Origin: Psychrobacter sp. GP33 | GTDB lineage: Bacteria > Pseudomonadota > Gammaproteobacteria > Pseudomonadales > Moraxellaceae | Assembly: GCF_014119005.1 (NCBI RefSeq) | Contig: NZ_JACGYX010000004.1 | Location: 124,001-188,000 of the forward strand | Direction: 5' to 3' | Length of the DNA: 64,000 nt | Part shown: positions 19,395-29,284 of the stretch, in pieces | Layout of the letters: each line of letters begins with the position of its first letter | Position numbering within the stretch: the first letter of the stretch is position 1 | Notes under the pieces: model-generated | Told to the model about the DNA's origin: nothing | Seen by the model: the letters and a program-made list of their open reading frames with translations, nothing else | Databases searched by the model: none | Made by a program: the position numbers and the translations under genes

Positions 19395-20090
19395 ATGAGT
19401 AAAACTGTCAAACACAAAACTGCGGATACCCCACCATCACGACGTATGCCTAATCGTGATGTACGTCCGTTCTTTGAAAAATTGGCGGCGACCATTGACG
19501 AGCCAGTCACTGAATTGCACTACGATAGCAATTTTGAGCTACTTATCGCTGTGATACTCTCAGCGCAAGCGACCGATATCAGCGTTAATATTGCGACCAA
19601 ACAGCTATATCCGGTTGCCAACACGCCTGAGTCTATTTTGGCATTAGGTGAGGAAGGACTTAAATCATATATTAAAAACATTGGCTTATATAATGCTAAA
19701 GCAAAAAACGTGATTAAGACTTGTCGCGCCTTAATAGATAACTTTGATAGTATCGTTCCCGATAACAGACAAGACTTAGAGTCCCTGGCTGGCGTGGGAC
19801 GCAAGACTGCGAATGTGGTGTTAAATACTGCCTTTGGGCAACCGACCATGGCAGTTGATACCCATATTTTTCGAGTGGGCAATCGCACAGGGCTGGCAAC
19901 CGGCAAAAACGTCTTAATCGTTGAACAAAAGCTGGTAGAGCGGATTCCAGACGATTTGATGCTTGATGCTCATCATTATCTGATTTTGCATGGGCGTTAT
20001 ACTTGTCAGGCGCGCACACCTAAATGCGGTGCATGTCCGGTGTATGATGAATGTATGTTTAAGGATAAAGCTGCCTTTATTGAGATTTAG
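19395..20090 (+). CDS. nth: Endonuclease III
   Basis: A base-excision repair glycosylase/AP lyase that removes oxidised pyrimidines. The 231 residues contain the helix-hairpin-helix LESLAGVGRKTANVVL with the catalytic Lys. The catalytic Asp follows in MAVDTHIFRVGNRTGL, and a C-terminal 4Fe-4S cluster has the motif C-x6-C-x2-C-x5-C (CQARTPKCGACPVYDEC). An N-terminal Lys/Arg/Pro-rich lead of ~20 residues precedes the usual start. It lies 88 bp after the rnfB-like gene in the same direction. Confidence 0.97.
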   Translation: MSKTVKHKTADTPPSRRMPNRDVRPFFEKLAATIDEPVTELHYDSNFELLIAVILSAQATDISVNIATKQLYPVANTPESILALGEEGLKSYIKNIGLYNAKAKNVIKTCRALIDNFDSIVPDNRQDLESLAGVGRKTANVVLNTAFGQPTMAVDTHIFRVGNRTGLATGKNVLIVEQKLVERIPDDLMLDAHHYLILHGRYTCQARTPKCGACPVYDECMFKDKAAFIEI

Positions 20091-20637
20091 CTGGGTATGG
20101 TTGCCAAATAATTTTGATGGTTTATTCTGTCAATTAAGAAACCAAAAATTGGATACTTATCTTAAAAAATTATTGTGGTTTATTTTTGATAAACTCTGTA
20201 ATGAGTATTACTGGTAATACTGCAAACTCAGCTTACTAGAGTTTTACATTATTTCAAGGTAGAATAACGCTACTTTTTAATGTCTATCTGTCTTATATTG
20301 AACACCTAAGATTAGATAGCTTGCCTCATGATAATAATACTGCGCAGATAAATAGAAGATGCGGGTTGACGCAAGATAATGACAACTGTCGCTATTTTAG
20401 TAGCAGCAACCATAACCTCCTATAATACGGTCATATGAGTTATCTTAGTTAACGCCATTCTTGACCATTACGTTTTGTCACGTTTATACTCACGATATTT
20501 TATCATTCGTATTATTGTTATACCCTTTTCAGAAGTTTATTAGACAAGCACCTTGATGCAAGGCACTTATTATGTAGAGCTGCGCTCAGACGCTATGCTT
20601 TTTCCTATTATTATTGATTCAATTAAGCGATCCCACT
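20091..20637. other. Long non-coding region upstream of metK
   Basis: About 550 bp without a credible gene. A TATAAT at 20421-20426 lacks a fitting -35 box; if it is used, the metK leader would be ~205 nt. I looked for SAM riboswitch cores and recognised none. Short stems occur (tgcg-ggttga-cgca near 20361, and gagctgcgctc near 20577), but without a terminator T-run. Nothing can be assigned. Confidence 0.4.
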
Positions 20638-21804
20638 ATGCGTGAATACAGTTTATTTACCTCAGAATCTGTGAGCGAAGGTCATCCTGACAAAATGGCT
20701 GACCAAATATCCGATGCTATCCTCGATGCCATCCTACGCGAAGACCTCAATGCGCGCGTGGCGTGTGAGACCTTGGTTAAGACCGGCGCTGTAGTATTGG
20801 CAGGCGAGATAACTACCACTGCTAATGTGGATTTTGAACGTATTGTTCGTGATACAGTTAATGGTATTGGCTATCATCACTCAGACCTCGGCTTCGATGG
20901 CGAGACTTGTGCCGTTATTAATATGCTCGGTAAGCAGTCACCTGAGATTGCCCAAGGCGTAGACCGCAGCGACCCTGAAGAGCAAGGTGCAGGCGACCAA
21001 GGTTTAATGTTTGGCTATGCGAGCAATGAGACTGAAGTCCTGATGCCAGCGCCAATCGAATACGCACACCGTCTGATGCAGCGCCAGTCTGAACTGCGTC
21101 GTGCGGGCGAATTGCCATGGTTGCGCCCTGATGCCAAAGCACAAGTAACCTTGCAATATGAGAACAATCGTCCCTCTGCTATCGATGCCGTAGTGCTTTC
21201 AACCCAGCACGATCCAAGCATCTCACAAGCGGATCTGCAAGAAGCGGTGATGGAATCTATCATTAAGCATGTGTTGCCAGCAGAATTATTGCATGCTGGC
21301 ACACGCTACCATATTAATCCGACTGGTAAGTTTGTCATTGGCGGTCCGGTTGGTGATGCAGGATTAACGGGTCGTAAAATTATCGTTGATACTTATGGCG
21401 GTATGGCACGTCACGGCGGCGGAGCATTTAGTGGTAAAGACCCCTCTAAAGTTGACCGTAGTGCCTCATATGCTGTACGTTATGTGGCTAAAAACTTGGT
21501 CGCAGCAGGTATTGCTGATCGTTGTGAAGTCCAAGTCAGCTATGCTATTGGGGTTGCAGAACCAACTTCTATTTCGGTCAACACCTTTGGTACTAGCAAA
21601 ATTAGCCATGAAGAGATCATTCGTCTGATTCGCAAGCATTTTGATTTGCGCCCTTATGGTATAACCCGCATGCTAAACCTATTACAGCCTATGTATCAGC
21701 AAACTGCCAGCTTTGGGCATTTTGGACGCATTGGTTCAGATACTGCCTTTACTTGGGAAAAAACGGATAAAGCTGAAATATTAAAAGCGAATGCCGGTTT
21801 ATAG
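20638..21804 (+). CDS. metK: S-adenosylmethionine synthetase
   Basis: Makes S-adenosylmethionine from methionine and ATP, the methyl donor for the cell. The 388 residues carry the N-terminal signature [20 protein letters not shown]. The ATP-binding hexapeptide region [12 protein letters not shown] is near residue 117. The P-loop-like [16 protein letters not shown] is at about 260, with the preceding [14 protein letters not shown]. The start is the ATG at 20638, which matches the family start ([11 protein letters not shown]). The frame extends eight codons upstream to a TTG, but that lead is not conserved in the family and has no ribosome site. A terminator follows 60 bp after the stop. Confidence 0.98.
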   Translation: MREYSLFTSESVSEGHPDKMADQISDAILDAILREDLNARVACETLVKTGAVVLAGEITTTANVDFERIVRDTVNGIGYHHSDLGFDGETCAVINMLGKQSPEIAQGVDRSDPEEQGAGDQGLMFGYASNETEVLMPAPIEYAHRLMQRQSELRRAGELPWLRPDAKAQVTLQYENNRPSAIDAVVLSTQHDPSISQADLQEAVMESIIKHVLPAELLHAGTRYHINPTGKFVIGGPVGDAGLTGRKIIVDTYGGMARHGGGAFSGKDPSKVDRSASYAVRYVAKNLVAAGIADRCEVQVSYAIGVAEPTSISVNTFGTSKISHEEIIRLIRKHFDLRPYGITRMLNLLQPMYQQTASFGHFGRIGSDTAFTWEKTDKAEILKANAGL

Positions 21805-21866
21805 TTCTCAAGCTTGCGACTCACGAGCCTGTAAATAATAGCTCTAAATATTAATAAGTATGATAT

Positions 21867-21917
21867 AAAAGCCAGACTTCCTAGCAGCATATTGCCTACT
21901 TTGAAGTCTGGCTTTTA
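21867..21917 (+). terminator. Rho-independent terminator after metK
   Basis: The stem AAAAGCCAGACTTC/GAAGTCTGGCTTTT around a 22-base loop runs into TTTTATTTG. Confidence 0.8.
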
Positions 21918-22085
21918 TTTGTTCTTACTTTTTAGCTTACATTTTAATATTACTCTTTATATTTTTAAGCGTTACTATCTATCGATATTTATTATTAGCC
22001 AGCGTTGCCATACCATACATTATAATATGGTTTAAATGAGCGACGTTAACCATTCATATTCACCCACTATTATTAGGAGTAGCTT

Positions 22086-22448
22086 ATGTCTGAAGACAAT
22101 ACATTAAACCTGAATGGCCAGTCTGAAACCAATGCTGATGCTGCCGTTGAAATAACGCCTGAAATGCAAGGATTCTATCAACGCGCCGATGCGATTATTG
22201 GTGTAGCAAACAGTCAGCTCGGTGACGAGGCGCATTCAGGACAAGTAGGAGCATCATTACTCTACGCCGCAGCCCGTTATAGTGCTTCGGTTGCCTCTAT
22301 TGGCTTTGTAAAGGGTGATGATTTTGCCAAAGAAAAAGACGATATCGTAGAGTTTTATGTTAAACAATATCGCCAAATGTTAAGTGACAATCTGACCGAT
22401 TATGCTCAAAATTTTGATAAGTATATTAATATTAATAAAACGTCATAA
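22086..22448 (+). CDS. DUF3144 family protein
   Basis: A 120-residue acidic cytoplasmic protein. It matches the DUF3144 family pattern: FYQRADAIIGVANSQL, SLLYAAARYSASVAS, then a charged helix and YRQMLSDNLTDYAQNFDKY at the end. The family is common in gammaproteobacteria and of unknown function. The AGGAGTAGCTT ribosome site places the ATG at 22086 with confidence. The gene is monocistronic, bounded by terminators on both sides. Confidence 0.88.
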   Translation: MSEDNTLNLNGQSETNADAAVEITPEMQGFYQRADAIIGVANSQLGDEAHSGQVGASLLYAAARYSASVASIGFVKGDDFAKEKDDIVEFYVKQYRQMLSDNLTDYAQNFDKYININKTS

Positions 22449-22517
22449 GTCGTGAATAAATGTTTTAATTGATTAGTCTGTAACTCATTTATTTAATTTT
22501 CAGCAGACTCAGCATTA

Positions 22518-22560
22518 ATAGCCCGTCTACTAGCAATAATAAGTAGGCGGGCTATTTTTT
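22518..22560 (+). terminator. Rho-independent terminator after DUF3144 gene
   Basis: A GC-rich stem (AATAGCCCGTCTACT with AGTAGGCGGGCTATT, one G-T pair) is followed by TTTTTT. Confidence 0.88.
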
Positions 22561-22691
22561 GCCTATGATAAATAGCTGGCTTACTTTTATTAACTTTTAT
22601 ATGCTTAAAACAAGTTATGATTAAGAATAATACTCATTACTAACAGGACGTTAGAGCGTTAATAAATAAGGAACTATAATAAGGAGCTATT

Positions 22692-23030
22692 ATGTTTATA
22701 AATAATTTTTCGGCATCGTGGCGATCGTTCTTCACTTTACTGACGTTATCAGTGACGATGGCGTTGACCGGCTGTAATAATATGCCAAGCTTTGATGCGC
22801 CCGATACTAAGCCCATTCATACGCCCACGAACCACCAAACCTCTGGCAATAACGTTTTTACGCAATGCCCGCTTTATAACCCCGAACAAACCATCTGCAA
22901 CGCACAATATGATCCAGTGTGCGTTAAGATTAAGAATGGCTCAACGATTAGCTATCGCACTGCGGGCAACGCCTGCTCTGCCTGCGGTACGTCTTCGGCA
23001 ATTGGTTATACAAAAGGCGCATGCAATTAA
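22692..23030 (+). CDS. Small lipoprotein with Kazal-like domain
   Basis: A 112-residue exported lipoprotein with signal peptide and lipobox LTGC (Cys about residue 28). After a Pro/Thr linker, the last ~55 residues have six cysteines spaced as in Kazal-type serine-protease inhibitors. The central motif CNAQYDPVC and the GNACSAC segment correspond to the usual C-x-Y-x-P-V-C and NxCxxC parts. The conserved Tyr lies in ISYRTAGNAC. A protease-inhibitor role at the cell surface is possible but unproven; many bacterial proteins with this motif are uncharacterised. AAGGAG lies before the ATG, and a bidirectional terminator follows. Confidence 0.8.
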   Translation: MFINNFSASWRSFFTLLTLSVTMALTGCNNMPSFDAPDTKPIHTPTNHQTSGNNVFTQCPLYNPEQTICNAQYDPVCVKIKNGSTISYRTAGNACSACGTSSAIGYTKGACN

Positions 23031-23124
23031 TTCTGCTCTTTATAGCAGCATAATATTTGGTACAATGATGAAGTATTAATCAGACTTAACTCATAATAAA
23101 TAAATGAGTGATTACATCTCATAG

Positions 23125-23163
23125 AAAAAACCCCAGCCTACGTATGTATAGACTGGGGTTTTT
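23125..23163. terminator. Bidirectional terminator
   Basis: The stem AAAAACCCCAG/CTGGGGTTTTT lies between the Kazal-like gene and the convergent BCCT transporter gene, with A- and T-runs on the two sides. Confidence 0.88.
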
Positions 23164-23182
23164 ACGATCATATCTCTAATAA

Positions 23183-24838
23183 TTATTCGTTAGGGTCTTT
23201 AATTTTAGGCGGCCCTGTTAATAGATGCTCATCGACGAACTCATTAGCGGAGTTATGCTCTGCTGATTCCTCAGTGATAAACCATTGCTGATTGCGATAT
23301 AGAATCAAGCGATCACGACTCAAACCGCGTAGCAGAGAATACAGCATCACCACTATTACAATGGCAAATGGAAAACCTGAAACAATAGATGCCGCTTGCA
23401 ATGCCCCAAGTCCCCCTGCTGCTAATAATACCGCAGCAATAACGCCTTCAGTACCTGCCCAGAATAGACGCTGAATTTTCGGCGGATTGGCATCACCACC
23501 TGATGTTAGCATATCAATCACAAAGCTAGCCGAATCTGATGAGGTCACAAACCACAGTACAATCATCACAATAATTAATAGCGTTACGGGCTGAGTTAGC
23601 GGATATAGCTCCATTAACTTAAAGATAGCACTACCATAATCAGCCTGCACCGCCTCAATAAGACCTGGGCTAGCCAAATTAGGGTCAGCAGCCGCTAGTA
23701 ACTCCAGATGTACTGCTGAACCACCAAAAGCTGTAAACCACAAGAATAAAATAGTGATAGGAATTAATAATACCCCTAATATAAACTCGCGAATAGTACG
23801 ACCACGAGAAATACGAGCGACAAACACCCCAACGAATGGCGACCAACTAATCCACCATGCCCAATAGAAAATCGTCCATGACGACTGCCATTTGTCCACA
23901 CCAGCATAAGATTCAGTCCAAAGACCTAATGGAATAACCTGATGTAAATAATTACCGATATTTTCTACAAAGCTATTAAAGATAAACTGTGTTGGGCCCA
24001 AGATAATCACAAAGCTTAACAGTACAAAAGTGAGAAAAATATTGATATCGCTTAAACGCTTGATACCTTTATCTAATCCCAAAAATAATGAAAGACCTGC
24101 CAACATGGTAATAAAGACAATTAAAATAATCTGTACGGTAATGGTGTTTGGAATACCGAATAAGGTTTCGAGGCCAGAATTAATCTGTAATACCCCAAGA
24201 CCTAACGTGGTGACCACCCCAAACATCGTACCAAATACGGCCAAGGTATCGACCATATGACCCCATGGGCCGTATATTTTTTTACCAATTAGTGGATACA
24301 GGGTCGAGCGAATAGCCAACGGCAGACCACGGCGATAGTGAAAATAGGCTAATGATAAGGCTACCATGCCATAGATTGCCCACACGTGCAGACCATAATG
24401 CAAGAAAGAAATATTCATCGCTTGCTTAGCGGCAGCAATAGTTTCAGGCTCGCCGAGTGGTGGCGCCATAAAATGTTGTAGCGGCTCTGCAGTACCCCAA
24501 TAGAGCAACCCAATACCGATACCGGCTGAGAACAGCATACCAATCCAAGAAATCAGATTGTATTCCGGTTTCTCTGTCTGATGCCCCAATCGAATATCAC
24601 CGTACCTGCTAAATATTAAGTAAATACTCATGATCAATGCTAAATTAACCACCACAATAAAAAACCAGCCAAAGCGCACAGAAAGGAACTCTTTTGCTTG
24701 ACCAAACACTTCATTTGCCAACTCATTAAAAAAAGCGCCAAAGATAATAAAGGCGAGAATTAAGAGGGCTGAAGATAAAAAAACAGGTTTACTGACGCGC
24801 GGAAAGGGTCCTAAGCGCCCAACTTTTACATGATCCAT
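23183..24838 (-). CDS. BCCT-family betaine/choline/carnitine transporter
   Basis: A 551-residue inner-membrane secondary transporter with about twelve hydrophobic helices. It belongs to the betaine-carnitine-choline family. The glycine-rich stretch GIGIGLLYWGTAEP is at about residue 107, and the family signature WISWSPFVGVFVARISRGRT is near 330. Members import glycine betaine, choline or similar osmolytes using Na+ or H+. The C-terminal tail is short (about 45 residues after the last helix) and acidic, without the long osmosensing tail of BetP or BetT. The exact substrate cannot be read from the sequence. It lies ~100 bp downstream of the sugar-dehydrogenase gene on the same strand. Confidence 0.92.
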   Translation of the reverse strand: MDHVKVGRLGPFPRVSKPVFLSSALLILAFIIFGAFFNELANEVFGQAKEFLSVRFGWFFIVVVNLALIMSIYLIFSRYGDIRLGHQTEKPEYNLISWIGMLFSAGIGIGLLYWGTAEPLQHFMAPPLGEPETIAAAKQAMNISFLHYGLHVWAIYGMVALSLAYFHYRRGLPLAIRSTLYPLIGKKIYGPWGHMVDTLAVFGTMFGVVTTLGLGVLQINSGLETLFGIPNTITVQIILIVFITMLAGLSLFLGLDKGIKRLSDINIFLTFVLLSFVIILGPTQFIFNSFVENIGNYLHQVIPLGLWTESYAGVDKWQSSWTIFYWAWWISWSPFVGVFVARISRGRTIREFILGVLLIPITILFLWFTAFGGSAVHLELLAAADPNLASPGLIEAVQADYGSAIFKLMELYPLTQPVTLLIIVMIVLWFVTSSDSASFVIDMLTSGGDANPPKIQRLFWAGTEGVIAAVLLAAGGLGALQAASIVSGFPFAIVIVVMLYSLLRGLSRDRLILYRNQQWFITEESAEHNSANEFVDEHLLTGPPKIKDPNE

Positions 24839-24935
24839 TCATAATCTCAATTTTTTGAAGGGCCTACCTTAACAAGATATTTAATAACTATCAAATCTGA
24901 ATAGTCATCTCTTTAGATATCAACGAGCTCCAAGC

Positions 24936-26189
24936 TTATTTTGGCAGTAACTGTAAAAGCCTGCCCTCAGACCCATCTTCTAATAGCCAAACCTCGCCAT
25001 CCATACTCAGTACACTACGAATGCGTTCGCCCATATCATAGCGATAACGTTCAGATGCCACATTGTTGTCATCAAAATCGACGACAATCAGCGCTTTTGA
25101 TGACAAACCACTGATAAGCGCATTGTTCTGCCATGCCGGAAAGTCATTATGACGATCGGCTGTGTAAATGCTTATCGATGAAGGTGATATCACAGGTGTC
25201 CATGTAATTTTAGGTGCTTCGAACTCAGGGCGCGTTTCATGATCAGGGATATCGATACCAGAATAATTTCGTCCATTAGATACAAGTGGCCAGCCGTAAT
25301 TTTTACCTTTTTTAATCAGATTGAGCTCATCGCCACCTCGTGGTCCCATTTCATGCGCCCACAATTGTCCCTTATTATCAAAAGCCATGCCCAATACATT
25401 ACGATGACCGATACTCCAAAACTGAGCAGCAATGGTATTAGTATTAAGATTGTCCGCAAATGGATTGTCTCTCGGTATTGAACCATCTAGATTTAATCTA
25501 ACAATTTTACCTAAGTTAACACTCATATCTTGCGCTGGCGTTTTTTGTTGTCGTTCGCCTGAGCTGATATATAAATAACGACCATCAGGAGAAAATAGTA
25601 GTCGATGGCTATAATGCCCTTGACCTTTTACCTTTGGGGTTTGCTGCCAGACTGGTATTATTCTTTGCAAGCTTGGAGATTGGCTATCTAACCCTGATAG
25701 TTTGGCTTTAATAACTTTAGCACCAAATTTTTTGCTATCAGTACCTTTACCTGCTTCAACGTAGCTCATATAAATAATATTAGAATTGGCAAAATCTGGT
25801 GCAACAATGATATCTCCAAGACCGCCCTGCCCGCCATATGCTATTTCCGGCACGCCAGTTACGGCTGTCTTAATACCTGTTGCCGTATTGACTATCAATA
25901 GCTCGCCTGACTTTTGGGTGACAAGCAATTTGAGTGACTCATTGTTTTTTTGGGGTAGCGCTGTCATTGCCCATGGCTCATTAAAGGTGGCTATGGTTTT
26001 GGTAGTAAAGGTAGGTTTGGCAATACTTGCCTGTATATCAATAGCAGATGTTTTCGCTTCTTTATACTCTGCAAGATCTTCATTAGTATTGATTGCTGAT
26101 TGATTAGAGCAGGCAGGCGCACTAAACATTAGAACTATAATGAGTATCGATAACGTTAATGATGTACTGATATATTTTTTATGAGTCAT
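24936..26189 (-). CDS. PQQ-dependent soluble aldose/sorbosone-type dehydrogenase, lipoprotein
   Basis: A 417-residue exported protein of the glucose/sorbosone dehydrogenase family (YliI/Asd type). This six-bladed propeller binds PQQ and Ca2+ and oxidises aldose sugars in the periplasm. Seen in the sequence: the signal peptide with lipobox APAC (Cys 27), EPWAMTALP, the PQQ-site segments GGQGGLGDI, HYSHRLLFSPDGRYLYISSGER and IWSIGHRN-like FWSIGHRNVLGMAF, then HEMGPRGGDELN and GKNYGWP. These match the family order. Whether the organism makes PQQ cannot be judged from this window. Confidence 0.9.
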   Translation of the reverse strand: MTHKKYISTSLTLSILIIVLMFSAPACSNQSAINTNEDLAEYKEAKTSAIDIQASIAKPTFTTKTIATFNEPWAMTALPQKNNESLKLLVTQKSGELLIVNTATGIKTAVTGVPEIAYGGQGGLGDIIVAPDFANSNIIYMSYVEAGKGTDSKKFGAKVIKAKLSGLDSQSPSLQRIIPVWQQTPKVKGQGHYSHRLLFSPDGRYLYISSGERQQKTPAQDMSVNLGKIVRLNLDGSIPRDNPFADNLNTNTIAAQFWSIGHRNVLGMAFDNKGQLWAHEMGPRGGDELNLIKKGKNYGWPLVSNGRNYSGIDIPDHETRPEFEAPKITWTPVISPSSISIYTADRHNDFPAWQNNALISGLSSKALIVVDFDDNNVASERYRYDMGERIRSVLSMDGEVWLLEDGSEGRLLQLLPK

Positions 26190-26292
26190 CCTAAGGCCAT
26201 CTCCACTATTTTTGTATTTGTTTAATTAGCGTCTAAGATACTTATAACATAGTAAAAGCGTGACGACGGTAAATAATAATAATACACCCAGC

Positions 26293-26327
26293 AAAAACCC
26301 CTTACTTGCCAAAGCAAATAAGGGGTT
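26293..26327 (-). terminator. Rho-independent terminator after clpB
   Basis: On the minus strand the stem AACCCCTTA/TAAGGGGTT is followed by a T-run. It lies just after the clpB stop codon. Confidence 0.8.
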
Positions 26328-26364
26328 CGAAATAATCTTTAATCATTGAAATAAATAGTTAATA

Positions 26365-28959
26365 TTAACTCATTCGCAACTTATCAAAGGTCAACTTATT
26401 ATCGGCACCAACATCAACCTTAATAATGTCGCCAGCGACAAAGTCACCAGCAAGCAATTTTAAAGACAAGGGATTTTCAATCTCTTGCTGGATGGCACGT
26501 TTCAGAGGACGCGCACCATAAACCGGATCATAACCCACTTCAACCAGCTGATTCATCGCAGCGTCAGACAAGGTGATATCTAATTCGCGATCTTGCAAGC
26601 GCTGACGCAGACGTGTCATTTGAATATCAGCAATACCCGCCATTTGAGCTTGTCCAAGCGCATGAAAGACGACAATCTCATCAATACGGTTCACAAATTC
26701 AGGACGGAAATGCTCGCCAACTGATTCCATGACTTCCGCTTTAATATCTTCGTAGCTTTCACCTACCATTTCTTGAATTTTATGCGAACCCAAGTTACTG
26801 GTCATAATAATCACGGTGTTTTTAAAGTCGACCACCCGACCTTGCGAATCGGTTAAGCGTCCATCGTCCAATACTTGCAGTAGAATATTAAACACGTCTG
26901 GATGCGCCTTTTCGACCTCATCAAACAGTACAACGCTATACGGTTTGCGGCGCACAGCTTCAGTTAACGCACCGCCTTCTTCATAACCAACATAACCGGG
27001 AGGTGCGCCAACCAAGCGGCTGACGCTGTGCTTTTCCATATATTCACTCATATCGATACGCACCAGCGCATCTTCACTATCGAACAAGAAGTTAGCAAGT
27101 GATTTAGTCAGCTCCGTTTTACCAACCCCTGTTGGTCCTAAGAATAAGAATGAGCCTGAAGGACGGTTGGGATCTGACAAGCCTGCGCGACTACGGCGTA
27201 CCGCATTAGCAACAGCTTCAACCGCTTCATCTTGACCGATAACGCGCTCATGGAGTTTTTCTTCCATTGCTATGAGCTTATCGCGCTCGCCTTGCATCAT
27301 TTTATTGACCGGAATACCCGTTGCAGCACTAACGACTTCTGCAATTTCATTATCTGTCACTTTATTACGTAACAGCTTGATATTTGGCGCGTCCGTTTGT
27401 TCTGTTTGTTCAGCCAAATCAAGCTTAGCAATTTGTTTCTCAAGCTCAGGTATTACGCCATATTTTAACCGTGACATTTCAGCGACATCGCCTTCACGAG
27501 TCTTCTTTTCTAACAAAATACGTGCTTTGTCCAAGTCTTCTTTATACTGGTTGCTGCCTTCTACTAACGCTTTTTCAGCCAGCCATATCTCAGTTAAATT
27601 TGCATGCTCTCTTTCTATTTCTAATATTTGCGCATCAAGCAATTTTTTTTCAGCTTGCGCACCTGCATCTTCTTCATTTTTGAGCACTTCACGCTGCATT
27701 TTGAGCTGCATAAGACGGCTATCTAATTTACCTAACGATTCAGGTTTGCTATCCATTTCCATACGCAGGCGACTTGCTGCCTCATCAATTAAGTCAATGG
27801 CTTTATCGGGTAATTTGCGGTCAGTGATATAGCGGTGACTCATGCGCGCAGCAGCAATGATAGCACTGTCTTGGATAACGACCCCGTGATGCAGCTCATA
27901 ACGACCTTTAAGACCACGCAAAATGGCAATGGTATCTTCAACGGTTGGCTCATCGACCAATACTTTTTGGAAACGGCGCTCGAGTGCGGCATCTTTTTCA
28001 ATATATTTGCGATATTCATCTAATGTGGTCGCGCCCACACAATGTAATTCACCACGAGCCAGCGCCGGTTTTAGCATATTGCCAGCATCCATCGCACCGT
28101 CCGCTTTACCCGCCCCAACCAAAGTATGAAGTTCGTCAATAAATAAAATAACGTTACCTTCTTGCTTTGATAAGTCGCTCAGTACTGCTTTGAGGCGCTC
28201 TTCAAACTCACCGCGGAATTTTGCTCCAGCGATTAACGCCCCCAAATCTAGCGACAATACTTCTTTCCGGCGCAAGCCTTCAGGCACATCGCCATTAATT
28301 ATTTTTTGCGCCAAGCCTTCGACAATGGCCGTTTTACCAACACCCGGTTCACCAATCAATACCGGATTATTTTTGGTACGCCGTGACAGCACTTGAATGG
28401 TACGGCGAATCTCTTCATCACGTCCAATCACTGGGTCTAGCTTGCCAAGTTCTGCTTGTTCCGTCAGGTTAATCGTATACTTATTAAGAGCATCACGTTG
28501 ATCTTCTGCATTTTGATCGTTCACGGTATCACTCCCGCGCAGCTGCTCAATAACGGCTTTTAGTTTCGCCGCTGTCACACCCGCTGTCTCAAATATTTTT
28601 TTGGTATCGCCTTGCTCAGCTAAAGTTAACAACACCCATTCGGTAGCAATAAAGTCATCGCCTGCCTTTTGTGCCTGGCGGTCAGCAAGATTCAATACTT
28701 TGACCGAATTTGGATTTAAATTAACATCGCCGGTTGGTTCGCTAATGACTGCTTGGTTTTCCAAAGCTTTCGCCACGCCATTTTTAAGCGCAGGAATAGA
28801 CGCGCCAGCCTGCTGACAAATCGATAAATTGGACTCGTCTTGTAATAAAGCGGCGAGCAAATGCACCGGATCAATGCCGGTATGGTCACGACCTAAAGCA
28901 AGGCTCTGAGCCTCTTGAATAGCAGCTTGTAGTTTCTGAGTGAATTTTTCAAATCTCAT
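26365..28959 (-). CDS. clpB: ATP-dependent disaggregase ClpB
   Basis: A Hsp100 chaperone that extracts polypeptides from aggregates together with DnaK. All 864 residues fit the family: the Clp N-domain repeat at 1-145, the first AAA+ module with Walker A GEPGVGKT near 206 and Walker [12 protein letters not shown], and the M-domain coiled coil near 400-530. The second module follows with [15 protein letters not shown] near 605, [16 protein letters not shown], and the [17 protein letters not shown]-terminal motif. AAAGGA precedes the ATG. A heat-shock promoter sequence lies ~95-120 bp upstream and a terminator directly downstream, so the gene is a single-gene heat-shock unit. Confidence 0.98.
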   Translation of the reverse strand: MRFEKFTQKLQAAIQEAQSLALGRDHTGIDPVHLLAALLQDESNLSICQQAGASIPALKNGVAKALENQAVISEPTGDVNLNPNSVKVLNLADRQAQKAGDDFIATEWVLLTLAEQGDTKKIFETAGVTAAKLKAVIEQLRGSDTVNDQNAEDQRDALNKYTINLTEQAELGKLDPVIGRDEEIRRTIQVLSRRTKNNPVLIGEPGVGKTAIVEGLAQKIINGDVPEGLRRKEVLSLDLGALIAGAKFRGEFEERLKAVLSDLSKQEGNVILFIDELHTLVGAGKADGAMDAGNMLKPALARGELHCVGATTLDEYRKYIEKDAALERRFQKVLVDEPTVEDTIAILRGLKGRYELHHGVVIQDSAIIAAARMSHRYITDRKLPDKAIDLIDEAASRLRMEMDSKPESLGKLDSRLMQLKMQREVLKNEEDAGAQAEKKLLDAQILEIEREHANLTEIWLAEKALVEGSNQYKEDLDKARILLEKKTREGDVAEMSRLKYGVIPELEKQIAKLDLAEQTEQTDAPNIKLLRNKVTDNEIAEVVSAATGIPVNKMMQGERDKLIAMEEKLHERVIGQDEAVEAVANAVRRSRAGLSDPNRPSGSFLFLGPTGVGKTELTKSLANFLFDSEDALVRIDMSEYMEKHSVSRLVGAPPGYVGYEEGGALTEAVRRKPYSVVLFDEVEKAHPDVFNILLQVLDDGRLTDSQGRVVDFKNTVIIMTSNLGSHKIQEMVGESYEDIKAEVMESVGEHFRPEFVNRIDEIVVFHALGQAQMAGIADIQMTRLRQRLQDRELDITLSDAAMNQLVEVGYDPVYGARPLKRAIQQEIENPLSLKLLAGDFVAGDIIKVDVGADNKLTFDKLRMS

Positions 28960-29284
28960 GATAGTGTCCTTTTATAATTAGTATTGATGGATATCTACAG
29001 CAGCACTTTTATTAAGTCTTCATGAAATAGCGCTTACCATAATCTAGCATTTATATGTGGCAAGCTGAGTAAAATTTCAACTCATTCGTGGTGAATTACT
29101 ATTAGTAGTAGTCATACAATCCGTAAAAACATGCTTATTATTATAAGTAGAAATACTAAACAATTTAGTGTTTAGTTGTTTAAAAAAAAGACATTATTAA
29201 AAACAATGATATAAATCATAAATAACCTATTAAAACAAAAAGTTCAACAAATACTCAGAGCGACCATAAGTATAGAATAATCAA
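28960..29284. other. Upstream region of clpB
   Basis: The 325-bp spacer contains the clpB heat-shock promoter (29052-29081) and its leader. The part from 29090 to 29284 is AT-rich and shows no gene, no terminator for the L,D-transpeptidase gene, and no clear repeat. Confidence 0.45.
29052..29081 (-). promoter_or_regulatory. Sigma-32-like heat-shock promoter of clpB
   Basis: On the minus strand GTTGAAA (29081-29075) and CCACATATA (29060-29052) are separated by 14 bp. The E. coli sigma-32 consensus is CTTGAAA, 11-16 bp, CCCCATnTA, so one base differs in each box. Transcription would start about 85 nt before the clpB ATG. Confidence 0.72.

Noticed and set aside
20091..20637. Possible SAM riboswitch before metK
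   Set aside because: The spacer is long, but I could not place a SAM-I, SAM-II or SAH-type core, and no terminator stem precedes the start.
27272..27832. 186-codon Ser-rich open frame antisense to clpB
   Set aside because: It is a mirror of the clpB M-domain codons and has no ribosome site or family match.
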